A stretch of 9,091 bases of DNA. Origin: an uncultured Aquimonas sp. (GTDB taxonomy: Bacteria > Pseudomonadota > Gammaproteobacteria > Xanthomonadales > Xanthomonadaceae). Each line of letters begins with the position of its first letter. The first letter of the stretch is position 1. Below are positions 1 to 6,711 of the stretch, piece by piece. Both the position numbers and the translations under genes were made by a program. The notes beneath the pieces were generated by a model, which saw only the letters and a list, made by a program, of their open reading frames with translations, was not told the DNA's origin and made no database searches. The DNA lies in assembly GCA_946481615.1 (NCBI GenBank), contig CAMLOR010000122.1:1-9091 (forward strand). The letters are read 5' to 3'.

Positions 1-574
1 CGACCAGCGCATCGAGATGCGCGCTGCGCTTGGCGAGGATCGTGTACACCGCCCACGCGCCCACGGCGCCCACGATGAGCAGGTTGCCCAGCAGCGGATC
101 GGGCGCATGTGCGCCGGCGGTGCGGCCCGAGACGATCAACAGCACGCCCGCGATCGAAAGCCCGACGCCCGCGACCGCGGCCGGTGCGAACCGCTCGCGC
201 AACCACACGGCCGCCAGCACCAGCGTCAGCGCGGGCGTCGCGCTCTGGATCAGCGCGGCGTGCGTCGCCGAGGTGTACAGCAGGCCGACGTTGTATCCGA
301 GGTAATACAGCGCGATGCCCGTGAGCCCGAGGCCCAGCGCTGGCCGCACCCCGATCGCCGATGCGCCGGCACGGCGTCGCGCCCGATACGCAGGCCACAG
401 CAGCAACGCCGCCAGCGCGAAGCGCAGCCATGCCAGCAGCAGCGGCGGCACTTCGGCCACCGCGGCCTTCGACACGGGCACGCTCGCGCCCCAGAGCAGC
501 ATCACCGCGACCAGCATCAGGCTCGCACCGGCGCGCGACGCGAGGAACTCTTTCGAGGATCGTGTGGAATCCAT
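1..574 (-). CDS. EamA/DMT-family transporter, N-terminal part (cut by window edge)
   Basis: Read on the minus strand from ATG at 574, this frame stays open for 191 codons to the window edge. The protein is a chain of hydrophobic helices typical of drug/metabolite transporters (EamA, ten helices in two repeats). Helix 1 is at about residues 18-36 with the family-like stretch LLWGASVPVSK, and further helices lie at about 44-62, 78-100, 105-124 and 132-149. The second EamA repeat begins near residue 161 (LLGNLLIVGAVGAWAVYTIL). Such proteins are inner-membrane exporters or permeases of small metabolites; the substrate cannot be read from sequence. The start is well bounded: an in-frame TAG lies four codons upstream at 584-586. 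No Shine-Dalgarno sequence precedes the ATG, and a -10-like TAGAAT is only 6 bp away, so the mRNA may be leaderless. The gene is divergent from the redox operon. Roughly the last third of the gene is outside the window. Confidence 0.9.
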   Translation of the reverse strand, partial: MDSTRSSKEFLASRAGASLMLVAVMLLWGASVPVSKAAVAEVPPLLLAWLRFALAALLLWPAYRARRRAGASAIGVRPALGLGLTGIALYYLGYNVGLLYTSATHAALIQSATPALTLVLAAVWLRERFAPAAVAGVGLSIAGVLLIVSGRTAGAHAPDPLLGNLLIVGAVGAWAVYTILAKRSAHLDALV

Positions 575-580
575 GGCGCG

Positions 581-586
581 ATTCTA
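581..586 (-). promoter_or_regulatory. Candidate -10 element of the EamA transporter gene
   Basis: Read on the minus strand, 586-581 is TAGAAT, five of six matches to TATAAT. It ends 6 bp before the transporter ATG (574), so transcription would start at or next to that A and give a leaderless mRNA. This fits the absence of a Shine-Dalgarno sequence. The -35 position at 17-bp spacing (minus strand 609-604, GGCTGC) matches the consensus poorly, so an activator may be needed or the element may be fortuitous. Confidence 0.4.
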
Positions 587-588
587 AG

Positions 589-600
589 CATGCGCGCATG
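589..600. promoter_or_regulatory. 12-bp perfect palindrome CATGCGCGCATG, candidate operator
   Basis: This is a perfect palindrome starting 2 bp upstream of the candidate -10 of the transporter gene, in its promoter spacer. It shares the 8-bp core TGCGCGCA with a second perfect 12-bp palindrome at 625-636. The repeat and its placement suggest a transcription-factor site. The binding protein is unknown, and GC-rich alternating sequence makes chance palindromes more likely. Confidence 0.4.
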
Positions 601-624
601 GGCGCAGCCCACCGGATGCCGATC

Positions 625-636
625 CGTGCGCGCACG
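625..636. promoter_or_regulatory. 12-bp perfect palindrome CGTGCGCGCACG, candidate operator
   Basis: This is a second perfect palindrome in the divergent control region, centred 36 bp from the one at 589-600 and sharing its TGCGCGCA core. It lies between the two divergent promoters and could serve either or both. The assignment is inference from symmetry and repetition only. Confidence 0.38.
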
Positions 637-679
637 TGACGCCCTCGCTCGTCCCGGCGCCACCGCATTCGCTTCGCCG

Positions 680-706
680 CGTGAGGCGTGCATACGCGAC
701 CTCACG
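680..706. promoter_or_regulatory. Dyad CGTGAGG-N13-CCTCACG over the -35 region of the DsbD operon
   Basis: Arms 680-686 and 700-706 are a perfect 7-bp inverted repeat with a 13-nt centre. The centre contains a smaller dyad, CGT-GCAT-ACG (687-696). The element covers the expected -35 region for the -10 at 711-716, a common place for an operator. The regulator is unknown. Confidence 0.35.
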
Positions 707-710
707 ACGG

Positions 711-716
711 TCTAAT
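711..716 (+). promoter_or_regulatory. Candidate -10 element of the DsbD-redoxin operon
   Basis: TCTAAT matches TATAAT at five of six positions. The expected transcription start would be near 723, leaving a leader of about 20 nt before the TTG start at 745. The -35 hexamer at 17-bp spacing (688-693, GTGCAT) is weak and lies inside the dyad at 680-706. This placement argues against the in-frame GTG at 688 as the translation start, because it would be upstream of the transcript. Confidence 0.4.
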
Positions 717-744
717 CGAAGGCCCGACGTTCCGGGAGTGCCTG

Positions 745-2910
745 TTGAACGTGTACGCGTTTCTTCCGCTGGCGGCCGCGGCGCTTTGCGCCGCCGGCGC
801 CGTGTGCGCGGCGCCCGTCGCGCGCGACCATATCGAAGTCGAGCTCGTCGCGGAGCGCGATGCCATCGTGCCGGGCGAACGCCTGCTCGTCGGATTGCGT
901 CTGGCGCACGAACCGCACTGGCACACCTACTGGGTGAATCCGGGCGACTCCGGCCTCGCCACACGGCTCAAGTGGACGCTGCCCGCCGGTGTGACGGCCG
1001 GCGAGATCCAGTGGCCCGCGCCCAAGCGTCTGCCGATCGGCCCGCTGACCAATTTCGGCTACGACGGCGAGATCGTGTTGCCGGTAGCGCTCGCCGTCGC
1101 ACCCGACGTGCCGGTCGGGACGACGCTGCCGCTGTCGGTGAAAGCATCGTGGCTGATCTGCAAGGAAGAATGCATCCCGGGCGATGCGATCCTGACGCTC
1201 GACCTGCCCGTGCAGGCGGAAAGTGGCGCGCCGATCGTGGCGCACGCGGCCCTGTTCGAGGCGGCGCGCATGGCTTCGCCGCGCACCGAGGCTGGCTGGA
1301 ACGCGACCCTGCGCCGCGATGGCGACACGATGGTCGTGAGGCTGGACGCACAGGGCGATGCACTCGATCCGGCCTCGCTCGAAATCTTCCCGGTCGCGCA
1401 GCAGGTGTTGGCGACCTCGCGCGGAACGGTCGAGGTTGCGGACGGACGCGCGACGATCGCCACGCCGATCAGCGACTCGTTCGCCACGATGCCGCCCGCG
1501 CTCGACCTCGTCGTCGCGCAGGGCGAGAGCCCGACACGCGATGCGGTGCTGGTGCGCGCGAACGTCGTCGACGCGGCGGCCTCGACCACTGCGAGCGGTG
1601 AGTCCCCACCGACGAAGCTTGCGAACGGCGGCATCATCCCGCCGGCCGGCGACACCCCGACGTCCTTGTTCATCGCCCTGTCGCTGGCCTTCGTCGGCGG
1701 CGTGCTCCTAAACCTGATGCCCTGCGTTTTCCCGGTGCTCGCGCTGAAGGCGCTCGGCTTCGCCGGCTCGGCGCACGATCGCGCCGCCGCGCGGCGCGAA
1801 GGAGTTGCCTACCTCGCCGGCGTGGTCGCGAGCTTCGTGATCCTCGCGCTCGTGTTGCTCGCACTGCGCGCGGGCGGGGCGGCGCTCGGCTGGGGATTCC
1901 AGCTGCAATCGCCCTGGGTCGTGGCGACGCTCGCGCTGGTGATGGTCGCGACTGGGCTTTCGCTCTCGGGCGTGTGGGCGCCGGGCGGCGCGTGGACCGG
2001 CGCGGGACAGTCGCTCGCCGCGGGCGGCGGCGCGCGCGGCGCGTTCTTCACCGGCGTGCTCGCGGTCGTCGTCGCGAGCCCCTGCACCGCGCCGTTCATG
2101 GGCCCGGCACTCGGTTACGCCATCACGCAGCCGGCCGCGCTCGCGCTGCTCGTGTTCGCGACGCTCGGCCTCGGGCTCGCGGCGCCGCTCGTCTTGCTGT
2201 CGTTCGCGCCCGCGCTGGCGCGGCGCTTGCCGCGTCCCGGCGCGTGGATGGAAACGCTGAAGCAGGTGCTCGCATTCCCGATGTACCTCGCGGCCCTGTG
2301 GTTGTTCTGGGTGCTCGGCCAGCAGGCCGGCGTCGACGCGATGACGCTGGCATTGTTCGCCGCGCTTGCTCTCGGCTTCGTCGCGTGGCGGCTGGGGCGG
2401 CCGGCGCTATCGCGTCCTGCGCGCGCGATGCGTGCACTCACCGTTGCCGCCGGTCTCGCGGCGTGCATCGCCGCAGTGGCGTCGATCGTGCCGCAACCGC
2501 CAGGCGTTGCGAGCGCATCGGGCACCGGCGCGCACGAGCCGTGGACCGGTGCGCGCCTCGCCGCGCTGCGCGCCGAAGGCCATCCCGTGTTCGTCAACAT
2601 GACCGCGGCCTGGTGCATCACCTGCCTCGCCAACGAACGCGTCGCGCTCGCCACCGACGCCGTGCGCGACGCCTTCGCGCAACATGAAATCGTCTATCTC
2701 AAGGGCGACTGGACGCAGCGCGACGACGCGATCACCGCGTACCTCGCGCAGTTCGGCCGCAATGGCGTTCCGCTGTACGTGCTGTATCCCCGCGGCGGCG
2801 CAGAACCGCGCGTGCTGCCGCAAGTGCTGACGCCCGGACTCGTGATCGAGGCGCTCGCCGAGGCGGACGCGCGCACCGGCTCGCAACCCGCCGTCGTGTC
2901 CAACCCGTGA
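745..2910 (+). CDS. DsbD/ScsB-type thiol:disulfide interchange protein
   Basis: This is a membrane protein that moves electrons from cytoplasmic thioredoxin to periplasmic thiol proteins. It has 721 residues from the chosen start. A signal peptide spans about 1-23. The N-terminal periplasmic domain (about 25-275) has the cysteine pair CKEEC at 139/143. The hydrophobic DsbD/CcdA-like core (about 306-580) carries the redox pair at Cys327 (NLMPCVFP) and Cys447 (ASPCTAPF). The C-terminal thioredoxin domain (about 598-705) has WCITC, Cys624/Cys627, and a likely cis-proline at 676. All three cysteine pairs are intact. The CX3C spacing of the first pair resembles ScsB-like relatives more than E. coli DsbD, so 'dsbD' is avoided as a symbol. 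TTG at 745 was chosen because GGGAG (734-738) lies 6 nt upstream and it gives a clean signal peptide; GTG 751 is the alternative. The stop codon is 14 nt before the redoxin ATG. Confidence 0.92.
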   Translation: MNVYAFLPLAAAALCAAGAVCAAPVARDHIEVELVAERDAIVPGERLLVGLRLAHEPHWHTYWVNPGDSGLATRLKWTLPAGVTAGEIQWPAPKRLPIGPLTNFGYDGEIVLPVALAVAPDVPVGTTLPLSVKASWLICKEECIPGDAILTLDLPVQAESGAPIVAHAALFEAARMASPRTEAGWNATLRRDGDTMVVRLDAQGDALDPASLEIFPVAQQVLATSRGTVEVADGRATIATPISDSFATMPPALDLVVAQGESPTRDAVLVRANVVDAAASTTASGESPPTKLANGGIIPPAGDTPTSLFIALSLAFVGGVLLNLMPCVFPVLALKALGFAGSAHDRAAARREGVAYLAGVVASFVILALVLLALRAGGAALGWGFQLQSPWVVATLALVMVATGLSLSGVWAPGGAWTGAGQSLAAGGGARGAFFTGVLAVVVASPCTAPFMGPALGYAITQPAALALLVFATLGLGLAAPLVLLSFAPALARRLPRPGAWMETLKQVLAFPMYLAALWLFWVLGQQAGVDAMTLALFAALALGFVAWRLGRPALSRPARAMRALTVAAGLAACIAAVASIVPQPPGVASASGTGAHEPWTGARLAALRAEGHPVFVNMTAAWCITCLANERVALATDAVRDAFAQHEIVYLKGDWTQRDDAITAYLAQFGRNGVPLYVLYPRGGAEPRVLPQVLTPGLVIEALAEADARTGSQPAVVSNP

Positions 2911-2913
2911 ACC

Positions 2914-2918
2914 AGGAG
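2914..2918 (+). promoter_or_regulatory. Ribosome binding site of the redoxin gene
   Basis: AGGAG stands 6 nt before ATG 2925, between the two genes of the operon. It decides the start: the frame is also open from GTG 2907, which overlaps the upstream stop, but only ATG 2925 has correct spacing and begins directly with a signal sequence. Confidence 0.8.
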
Positions 2919-2924
2919 ACTTCC

Positions 2925-3539
2925 ATGAAACCCACGCTCCTCATCTTCGCCGTGTCGGCCCTGCTGGCGACGGGCTGCAGCGAGGCCCTTCCCCCGCTGG
3001 CAAAACTCGAGATCGGCAAGCCCGCGCCGGCTTTCACCGTGACCGATGCGAACGGCACCGTTCGCTCGCTCGCGGACTTTGCCGGCAAGACCGTCGTGCT
3101 CGAATGGAACAACCCGGAATGCCCCTTCGTGAAGAAGCACTACTCGGGCAACATGCAGCGCCAGCAGAAGGAAGCCACCGGCCAGGATGTCGTCTGGCTC
3201 ACCATCAACTCGGGCAAGGCCGGCAAGCAGGGCCACCTGGACGGCGCCGCCGCCAACGCCTACGTCGCCGCGAACAAGGCTACGCCGACCGCGTACCTGC
3301 TCGATGCCGACTCCGCGGCCGGCATGGCCTACGGCGCGAAAACGACGCCGCACATGTACGTGATCGACGGCGCGGGCACGCTGCAGTACATGGGCGCGAT
3401 CGACTCCATCCCTTCGGCCGACGTCGGCGACATCGACGACGCCACGCAATACGTCACGCAGGCGCTGACCGAACTCGAGGCCGGCAAGCCCGTCAGCGTC
3501 GCCTCGACGCAGTCCTACGGATGCAGCGTCAAGTACTGA
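2925..3539 (+). CDS. Periplasmic redoxin, predicted lipoprotein (peroxiredoxin/thioredoxin-fold)
   Basis: The 204-residue protein has a short hydrophobic signal sequence ending in a lipobox-like ATGC, so Cys18 is the probable lipidated residue; Ser at +2 fits outer-membrane sorting. Ala instead of Leu at -3 makes the lipobox imperfect. The redoxin (AhpC/TSA-like) domain spans about 28-185. Its active-site stretch is WNNPECPFVKKHY with one cysteine, Cys66, rather than a CXXC pair, and TTPHMYVID (140-148) supplies the cis-proline loop. The only other cysteine is Cys200 in the C-terminal YGCSVKY, a candidate resolving or partner residue. The likely role is a cell-envelope thiol peroxidase or reductase. 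Its position 14 nt after the DsbD-type gene implies that this transporter reduces it, as reported for ScsB and an envelope peroxiredoxin in Caulobacter. Peroxidase activity is inference. Confidence 0.88.
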   Translation: MKPTLLIFAVSALLATGCSEALPPLAKLEIGKPAPAFTVTDANGTVRSLADFAGKTVVLEWNNPECPFVKKHYSGNMQRQQKEATGQDVVWLTINSGKAGKQGHLDGAAANAYVAANKATPTAYLLDADSAAGMAYGAKTTPHMYVIDGAGTLQYMGAIDSIPSADVGDIDDATQYVTQALTELEAGKPVSVASTQSYGCSVKY

Positions 3540-3545
3540 CGATTC

Positions 3546-3581
3546 GCCGCTCCCTCCTGTGCCACGCTCGGAGGGAGCGGC
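3546..3581 (+). terminator. Strong hairpin after the redox operon, probable terminator
   Basis: A perfect 12-bp stem (3546-3557 with 3570-3581; GCCGCTCCCTCC pairs with GGAGGGAGCGGC) encloses a 12-nt loop, starting 6 nt after the redoxin stop. No U tract follows, so it is not a canonical intrinsic terminator. It could end transcription with help from Rho or protect the 3' end of the mRNA. Confidence 0.55.
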
Positions 3582-3704
3582 ACGGCCGGGTACTCACCGC
3601 AGCCAGGGGGTGGGCACTTCGGCAGACGAAGCGGCACGCGATCGCGGCAGCAGACATGGGCGAACCGTCTCGGCCGCAATCCACGTGGCCGTGACCAGCT
3701 TCCC

Positions 3705-3733
3705 TTGACGGCTTAGGAGAAGCTCGCCATGCT
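3705..3733 (+). promoter_or_regulatory. Candidate promoter of the padR-permease operon
   Basis: TTGACG (3705-3710), five of six matches to the -35 consensus, is followed after 17 bp by CATGCT (3728-3733), a weaker -10 matching at positions 2, 3 and 6. The transcription start would be near 3740, leaving a leader of only about 18 nt. The TTAGG-type repeats surround this promoter, as expected for autorepression. Confidence 0.45.
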
Positions 3734-3750
3734 CGCCTAAATGGTTTAGG
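3712..3750. promoter_or_regulatory. Candidate PadR operator: TTAGG / CCTAAA-TGG-TTTAGG repeats
   Basis: CCTAAA (3736-3741) and TTTAGG (3745-3750) form a perfect 6-bp inverted repeat around TGG. A further CTTAGG (3712-3717) lies exactly 33 bp upstream of the TTTAGG copy, about three helical turns, on the other side of the -10. The elements flank the likely transcription start and the last one overlaps the padR ribosome binding site (AGGTGA, 3748-3753, 4 nt before ATG). PadR repressors commonly bind dyads in their own promoters, so autoregulation is the natural reading. The exact bound sequence is inferred. Confidence 0.5.
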
Positions 3751-3757
3751 TGAACCC

Positions 3758-4102
3758 ATGGCGTCTTCCAATCTGCTTCCCGGCACCCTCGATCTGCTGG
3801 TGCTGAAGGCCGTCTCGCTCGGCGCCGAGCACGGCTACGGCGTGCTGCAGCGCATCCAGCGCGCGTCGAAGGGTGCGCTGGCGGTGGAGCAGGGCGCCCT
3901 GTACCCGGCCTTGTTCCGGCTCGAATCGCAGGGCTACATCGACGCCGAGTGGGGCGTGTCGGGCAACAACCGAAAGGCGAAGTTCTACACCCTCACTCGC
4001 ACGGGCAAGGCCAAGCTCGCGCGCGATCAGGGCGATTGGCAGCGCCTGGTAGAGGCGATGCAGTCGGTGCTCGACGCCACCCGCGCAGAGCTGCTGGCAT
4101 GA
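3758..4102 (+). CDS. PadR-family transcriptional regulator
   Basis: This is a 114-residue winged-helix regulator of the short PadR type. The N-terminal PGTLDLLVLKAVSLG and HGYGVLQRI (about 8-33) form the first helices. The recognition region VEQGALYPALFRLESQGYI (43-61) and the wing with KFYTLTRTGKAKL (75-87) follow, and a C-terminal helix to residue 114 is the usual dimerisation element. It probably represses its own operon through the repeats just upstream. It overlaps the permease gene by 4 bp (ATGA, 4099-4102), so the two are translationally coupled. Small PadR proteins paired with ADOP permeases are a recurrent arrangement in acidobacteria and xanthomonads. The inducing signal cannot be read from sequence. 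AGGTGA at 3748-3753 supports the start. Confidence 0.92.
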   Translation: MASSNLLPGTLDLLVLKAVSLGAEHGYGVLQRIQRASKGALAVEQGALYPALFRLESQGYIDAEWGVSGNNRKAKFYTLTRTGKAKLARDQGDWQRLVEAMQSVLDATRAELLA

Positions 4103-6699
4103 TCGCCCGCCTGAAACTGCTGTGGCGCGCATGGCGCCACCGCGACGAATTCGAAGCCGAGGTCGCCGCCGAACTCGCCTTCCACGAAGCGGCGCGGCGC
4201 GACGATCTCGTCGGGCAGGGCGTGGCGCTCGCCGACGCCGCGCGTCAGGCGCGCATCGAACTCGGCATGCGCGAGCTGCATCGCGACGGTTGCCGCCGCG
4301 CGCGCGGTCTCGACTGGATCGACGCGCTCGGGCGCGACCTGCGCTACGCCTGGCGCGGACTGCGCCGCAATCCGGGTTACAGCCTCACGGCCGTCTGGGT
4401 GCTCGGCGCGGCCATCGCCGCGAACGGCGTGCTGTTCGCGCTGTACAACGCCTACGCGCTGCAGATGCCGCCGATCGCGCGCGCCGAGCGTTGGGTGTCG
4501 CTGCAGGGCGTGTCGACGCCGGCCGGCTTCGGCATCGACGGCTGGAGCGCGGCCGATGCCGAGCAGTTGCTGCGCGATCCGCCCGCACCGTTCGAAGATC
4601 TCTACTGGCTGCGCGCCATCCGCGTGCCGGCCGTGGCCAACGTGTCGCGGCCGGCTTCGGGCGAAGCCGTGTCGGCCGACTATTTCGACCTGCTCGGCGT
4701 GCATCCCCAGCGTGGCCGTGCCTTCCGCGCCGGCGAAACCGGCAGCGTGGTGTTGAGCGACACCGGTTGGCGCGTGCTGCTGGGTGGCGAGGCGGATCCG
4801 ATCGGCCGACAGATCGAACTGGCCGGCCGCCGCTTCACGGTGATCGGCGTCGCACCGCCGGAGTTCACCGGCGTCACCGTCGCCACGGCGCTGTTCTGGA
4901 TCACCGAGGCCGATCTGCGCGTGCTGCGGCCGGACGAATTCGACGACGCACCGCGCATCGACATCGGCGGCTTCCTGCGCGAGGGCGTCACGCCGGACCA
5001 GGCCGCGGCCTCGCTCACCGCCTTCGCGCTCGATCGCAATGCGCTGCGTCCGAAAGACTCGCAGTTGTCCGCCGCCCGGGTGCTGCCGCGCAGCGGTTAT
5101 CTGCGCCCCGGCGAGATCGAGGAACTGGCGAGCATCGCCGCGCCCATCGGCATCGCCTTCGCGGCGCTGCTGCTGGTGGCGGCGGCCAACCTCGCCAGCC
5201 TGGTGCTCGCGCGCTTCGCCGCGCGCCGCAAGGAACTCGCCGTGCGCGCCGCGGTGGGCGCGCCGCGCCGCCGACTGTTGTCGCAGCTGTTCACCGAATG
5301 CGCGATGCTGGCGATCGCGGCGTCTGTGCTGGGCTTCGCGCTGGCGGCGGCGCTCGCCGATCCGCTGCATCAGGCGATGATCGGTGCGCTGGGCGAGCTC
5401 TCCATCGAGATGCGCGAAGTGCAGGTCGATGTGCGCGTGTTCGGCTACGGGCTCGCCCTGTCGCTGCTCGCCGCGCTCACCTTCGGCGGTCTGCCCGCCT
5501 GGCTCGCCACCGCGCCGTGGAAGCGCGGCGGCGGCGCCGACGTGGACGTCGCTTCCATGCAGCGCGCCCCGCATTCGCGTCTGCGCTCGGCCTTGATGGT
5601 GACGCAGCTCGGCGCCAGCGTCGTGCTGCTCGTGCTGGCCAGCCTCATTGCCGCCAATGCGCGCGTGGCGGAAACGCAGGCGCTCGGCTACGACCCGGAG
5701 CGGCTGGTCGCGTTTCGCATCGAACCCGACGCCCGCATGCGCGACGCCTTGCTGTCGTTGCCGCAAGTGCAGGGCGTGACGGCTGTCTCGCATTTCCCGC
5801 TGATGATGAGCGGCGGCGTCTTCGACGCGCGCGTCGGCGAACGCTCGCTGCCGTTGCGCGTGCGCCAGGTCGAATCGACATATCTCGACGTGATGGCGCT
5901 GCCCATCGTGCAAGGCCGCGCTTTGCGCCGCGCCGACGAAGGCGCACGCGGCGTCGCGATATCGCGACGCACCGCCGAGCGCCTGTTTCCCGGGCGTAAC
6001 GCGGTCGGCGAATCCATCGAATTCCCGCCGCAGGACGGACTGGATGCGGCATCAGCCGGCCGCTACGAAGTGCTGGCGGTGGTGGAAGACGCTGTCACCG
6101 GACTGTTCGTCGGCGGCATCGACGACAGTGCCGTCTACCTGCCGAAAGCGCTCGACGCGCCCGCGCACCGCGCCTTCCTGATGCGCGTGCCCGACAGCAC
6201 GCGTGCCACGCTCGATGCGCTGGTGCGCGCCTGCGTCGCCGCCGCGCCCGATCAGGACTGCGAAATGCTGCCGTTGCGCACCGCGCTGCGCTTCCAGCAC
6301 ACGCCGTTCCTCGTGGCCGCCACCGTCGCCAACGCGCTCGGCTGGACCGCGCTCGCCATCAGCTGCATCGGCCTTTACGGCCTCGTGAGCTATCTCGTGC
6401 AGGCGCGCCGGCGCGAACTCGGCGTGCGCCTGGCACTGGGCGCGAGCGGTGCGCGCGTGGTGCGCCACGTCCTCTCGCAGGCTGCGCGCCAGATCGCGCT
6501 CGGCCTCGCCGTGGGCCTGCCGCTCGCCTTCGGCGCCTCGCGCCTGGCCGCCAGCGTCAGCGAACACCTGCACACCTTCGACCTGGCTTCGTTCGTAGGC
6601 TGGCCGGTGCTGCTCACCGCGCTGGCGCTGATCTCGGCATGGATCCCAGCGCGCCGCACGGCGGCGATCGCGCCGACGGAGGCGTTGCGGGAGGAGTGA
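4099..6699 (+). CDS. ADOP-type duplicated FtsX/MacB-like permease
   Basis: This 866-residue inner-membrane protein has the architecture of the ADOP (acidobacterial duplicated orphan permease) family. A cytoplasmic N-terminal permease-prefix domain (about 16-75, DEFEAEVAAELAFHE) is followed by two tandem MacB-like halves. Half 1 has TM1 (94-121), a periplasmic core (about 122-340) and an FtsX domain with TM2-4 (346-372, 402-420, 448-470). Half 2 has TM5 (496-521), a second periplasmic core (about 522-735) and TM6-8 (739-768, 798-817, 833-853). Each FtsX domain carries the coupling-helix-like motif (RRKELAVRAAVGAPRR at 376; RRRELGVRLALGAS at 770), which in MacB/LolCE-type transporters contacts the ATPase. 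No ATPase gene is adjacent, so it must borrow one encoded elsewhere or act differently. Substrate unknown; efflux or envelope lipid/protein traffic are guesses. ATG 4099 overlaps the padR stop. Confidence 0.9.
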   Translation: MIARLKLLWRAWRHRDEFEAEVAAELAFHEAARRDDLVGQGVALADAARQARIELGMRELHRDGCRRARGLDWIDALGRDLRYAWRGLRRNPGYSLTAVWVLGAAIAANGVLFALYNAYALQMPPIARAERWVSLQGVSTPAGFGIDGWSAADAEQLLRDPPAPFEDLYWLRAIRVPAVANVSRPASGEAVSADYFDLLGVHPQRGRAFRAGETGSVVLSDTGWRVLLGGEADPIGRQIELAGRRFTVIGVAPPEFTGVTVATALFWITEADLRVLRPDEFDDAPRIDIGGFLREGVTPDQAAASLTAFALDRNALRPKDSQLSAARVLPRSGYLRPGEIEELASIAAPIGIAFAALLLVAAANLASLVLARFAARRKELAVRAAVGAPRRRLLSQLFTECAMLAIAASVLGFALAAALADPLHQAMIGALGELSIEMREVQVDVRVFGYGLALSLLAALTFGGLPAWLATAPWKRGGGADVDVASMQRAPHSRLRSALMVTQLGASVVLLVLASLIAANARVAETQALGYDPERLVAFRIEPDARMRDALLSLPQVQGVTAVSHFPLMMSGGVFDARVGERSLPLRVRQVESTYLDVMALPIVQGRALRRADEGARGVAISRRTAERLFPGRNAVGESIEFPPQDGLDAASAGRYEVLAVVEDAVTGLFVGGIDDSAVYLPKALDAPAHRAFLMRVPDSTRATLDALVRACVAAAPDQDCEMLPLRTALRFQHTPFLVAATVANALGWTALAISCIGLYGLVSYLVQARRRELGVRLALGASGARVVRHVLSQAARQIALGLAVGLPLAFGASRLAASVSEHLHTFDLASFVGWPVLLTALALISAWIPARRTAAIAPTEALREE

Positions 6700-6711
6700 G
6701 AGGGCCGCGCG

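Noticed and set aside
17..715. 232-codon plus-strand frame at the left end
   Set aside because: It is composed of Arg, Gln and His repeats and lies opposite the minus-strand EamA transporter, whose translation shows proper membrane helices.
688..744. Upstream GTG start for the DsbD-type gene
   Set aside because: It adds a polar stretch before the signal peptide, has no good ribosome binding site, and lies upstream of the likely -10 at 711-716.
3582..3700. Possible small gene or RNA between the redox operon and padR
   Set aside because: Only a short CTTCG/CGAAG stem (3617-3631) and a CCACGTGG palindrome (3681-3688) are visible. No reading frame with start, ribosome binding site and plausible composition was found.
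4027..5913. 628-codon open frame on the minus strand opposite the permease gene
   Set aside because: It is rich in Arg, His and Gln with no recognisable domain, lies wholly opposite a clear membrane-protein gene, and is the expected antisense by-product of GC-rich codon use.
4122..5999. 625-codon plus-strand frame overlapping the permease in another phase
   Set aside because: The product is an Arg/Ala-rich low-complexity string. The other phase encodes a complete ADOP permease with membrane helices and duplicated motifs.
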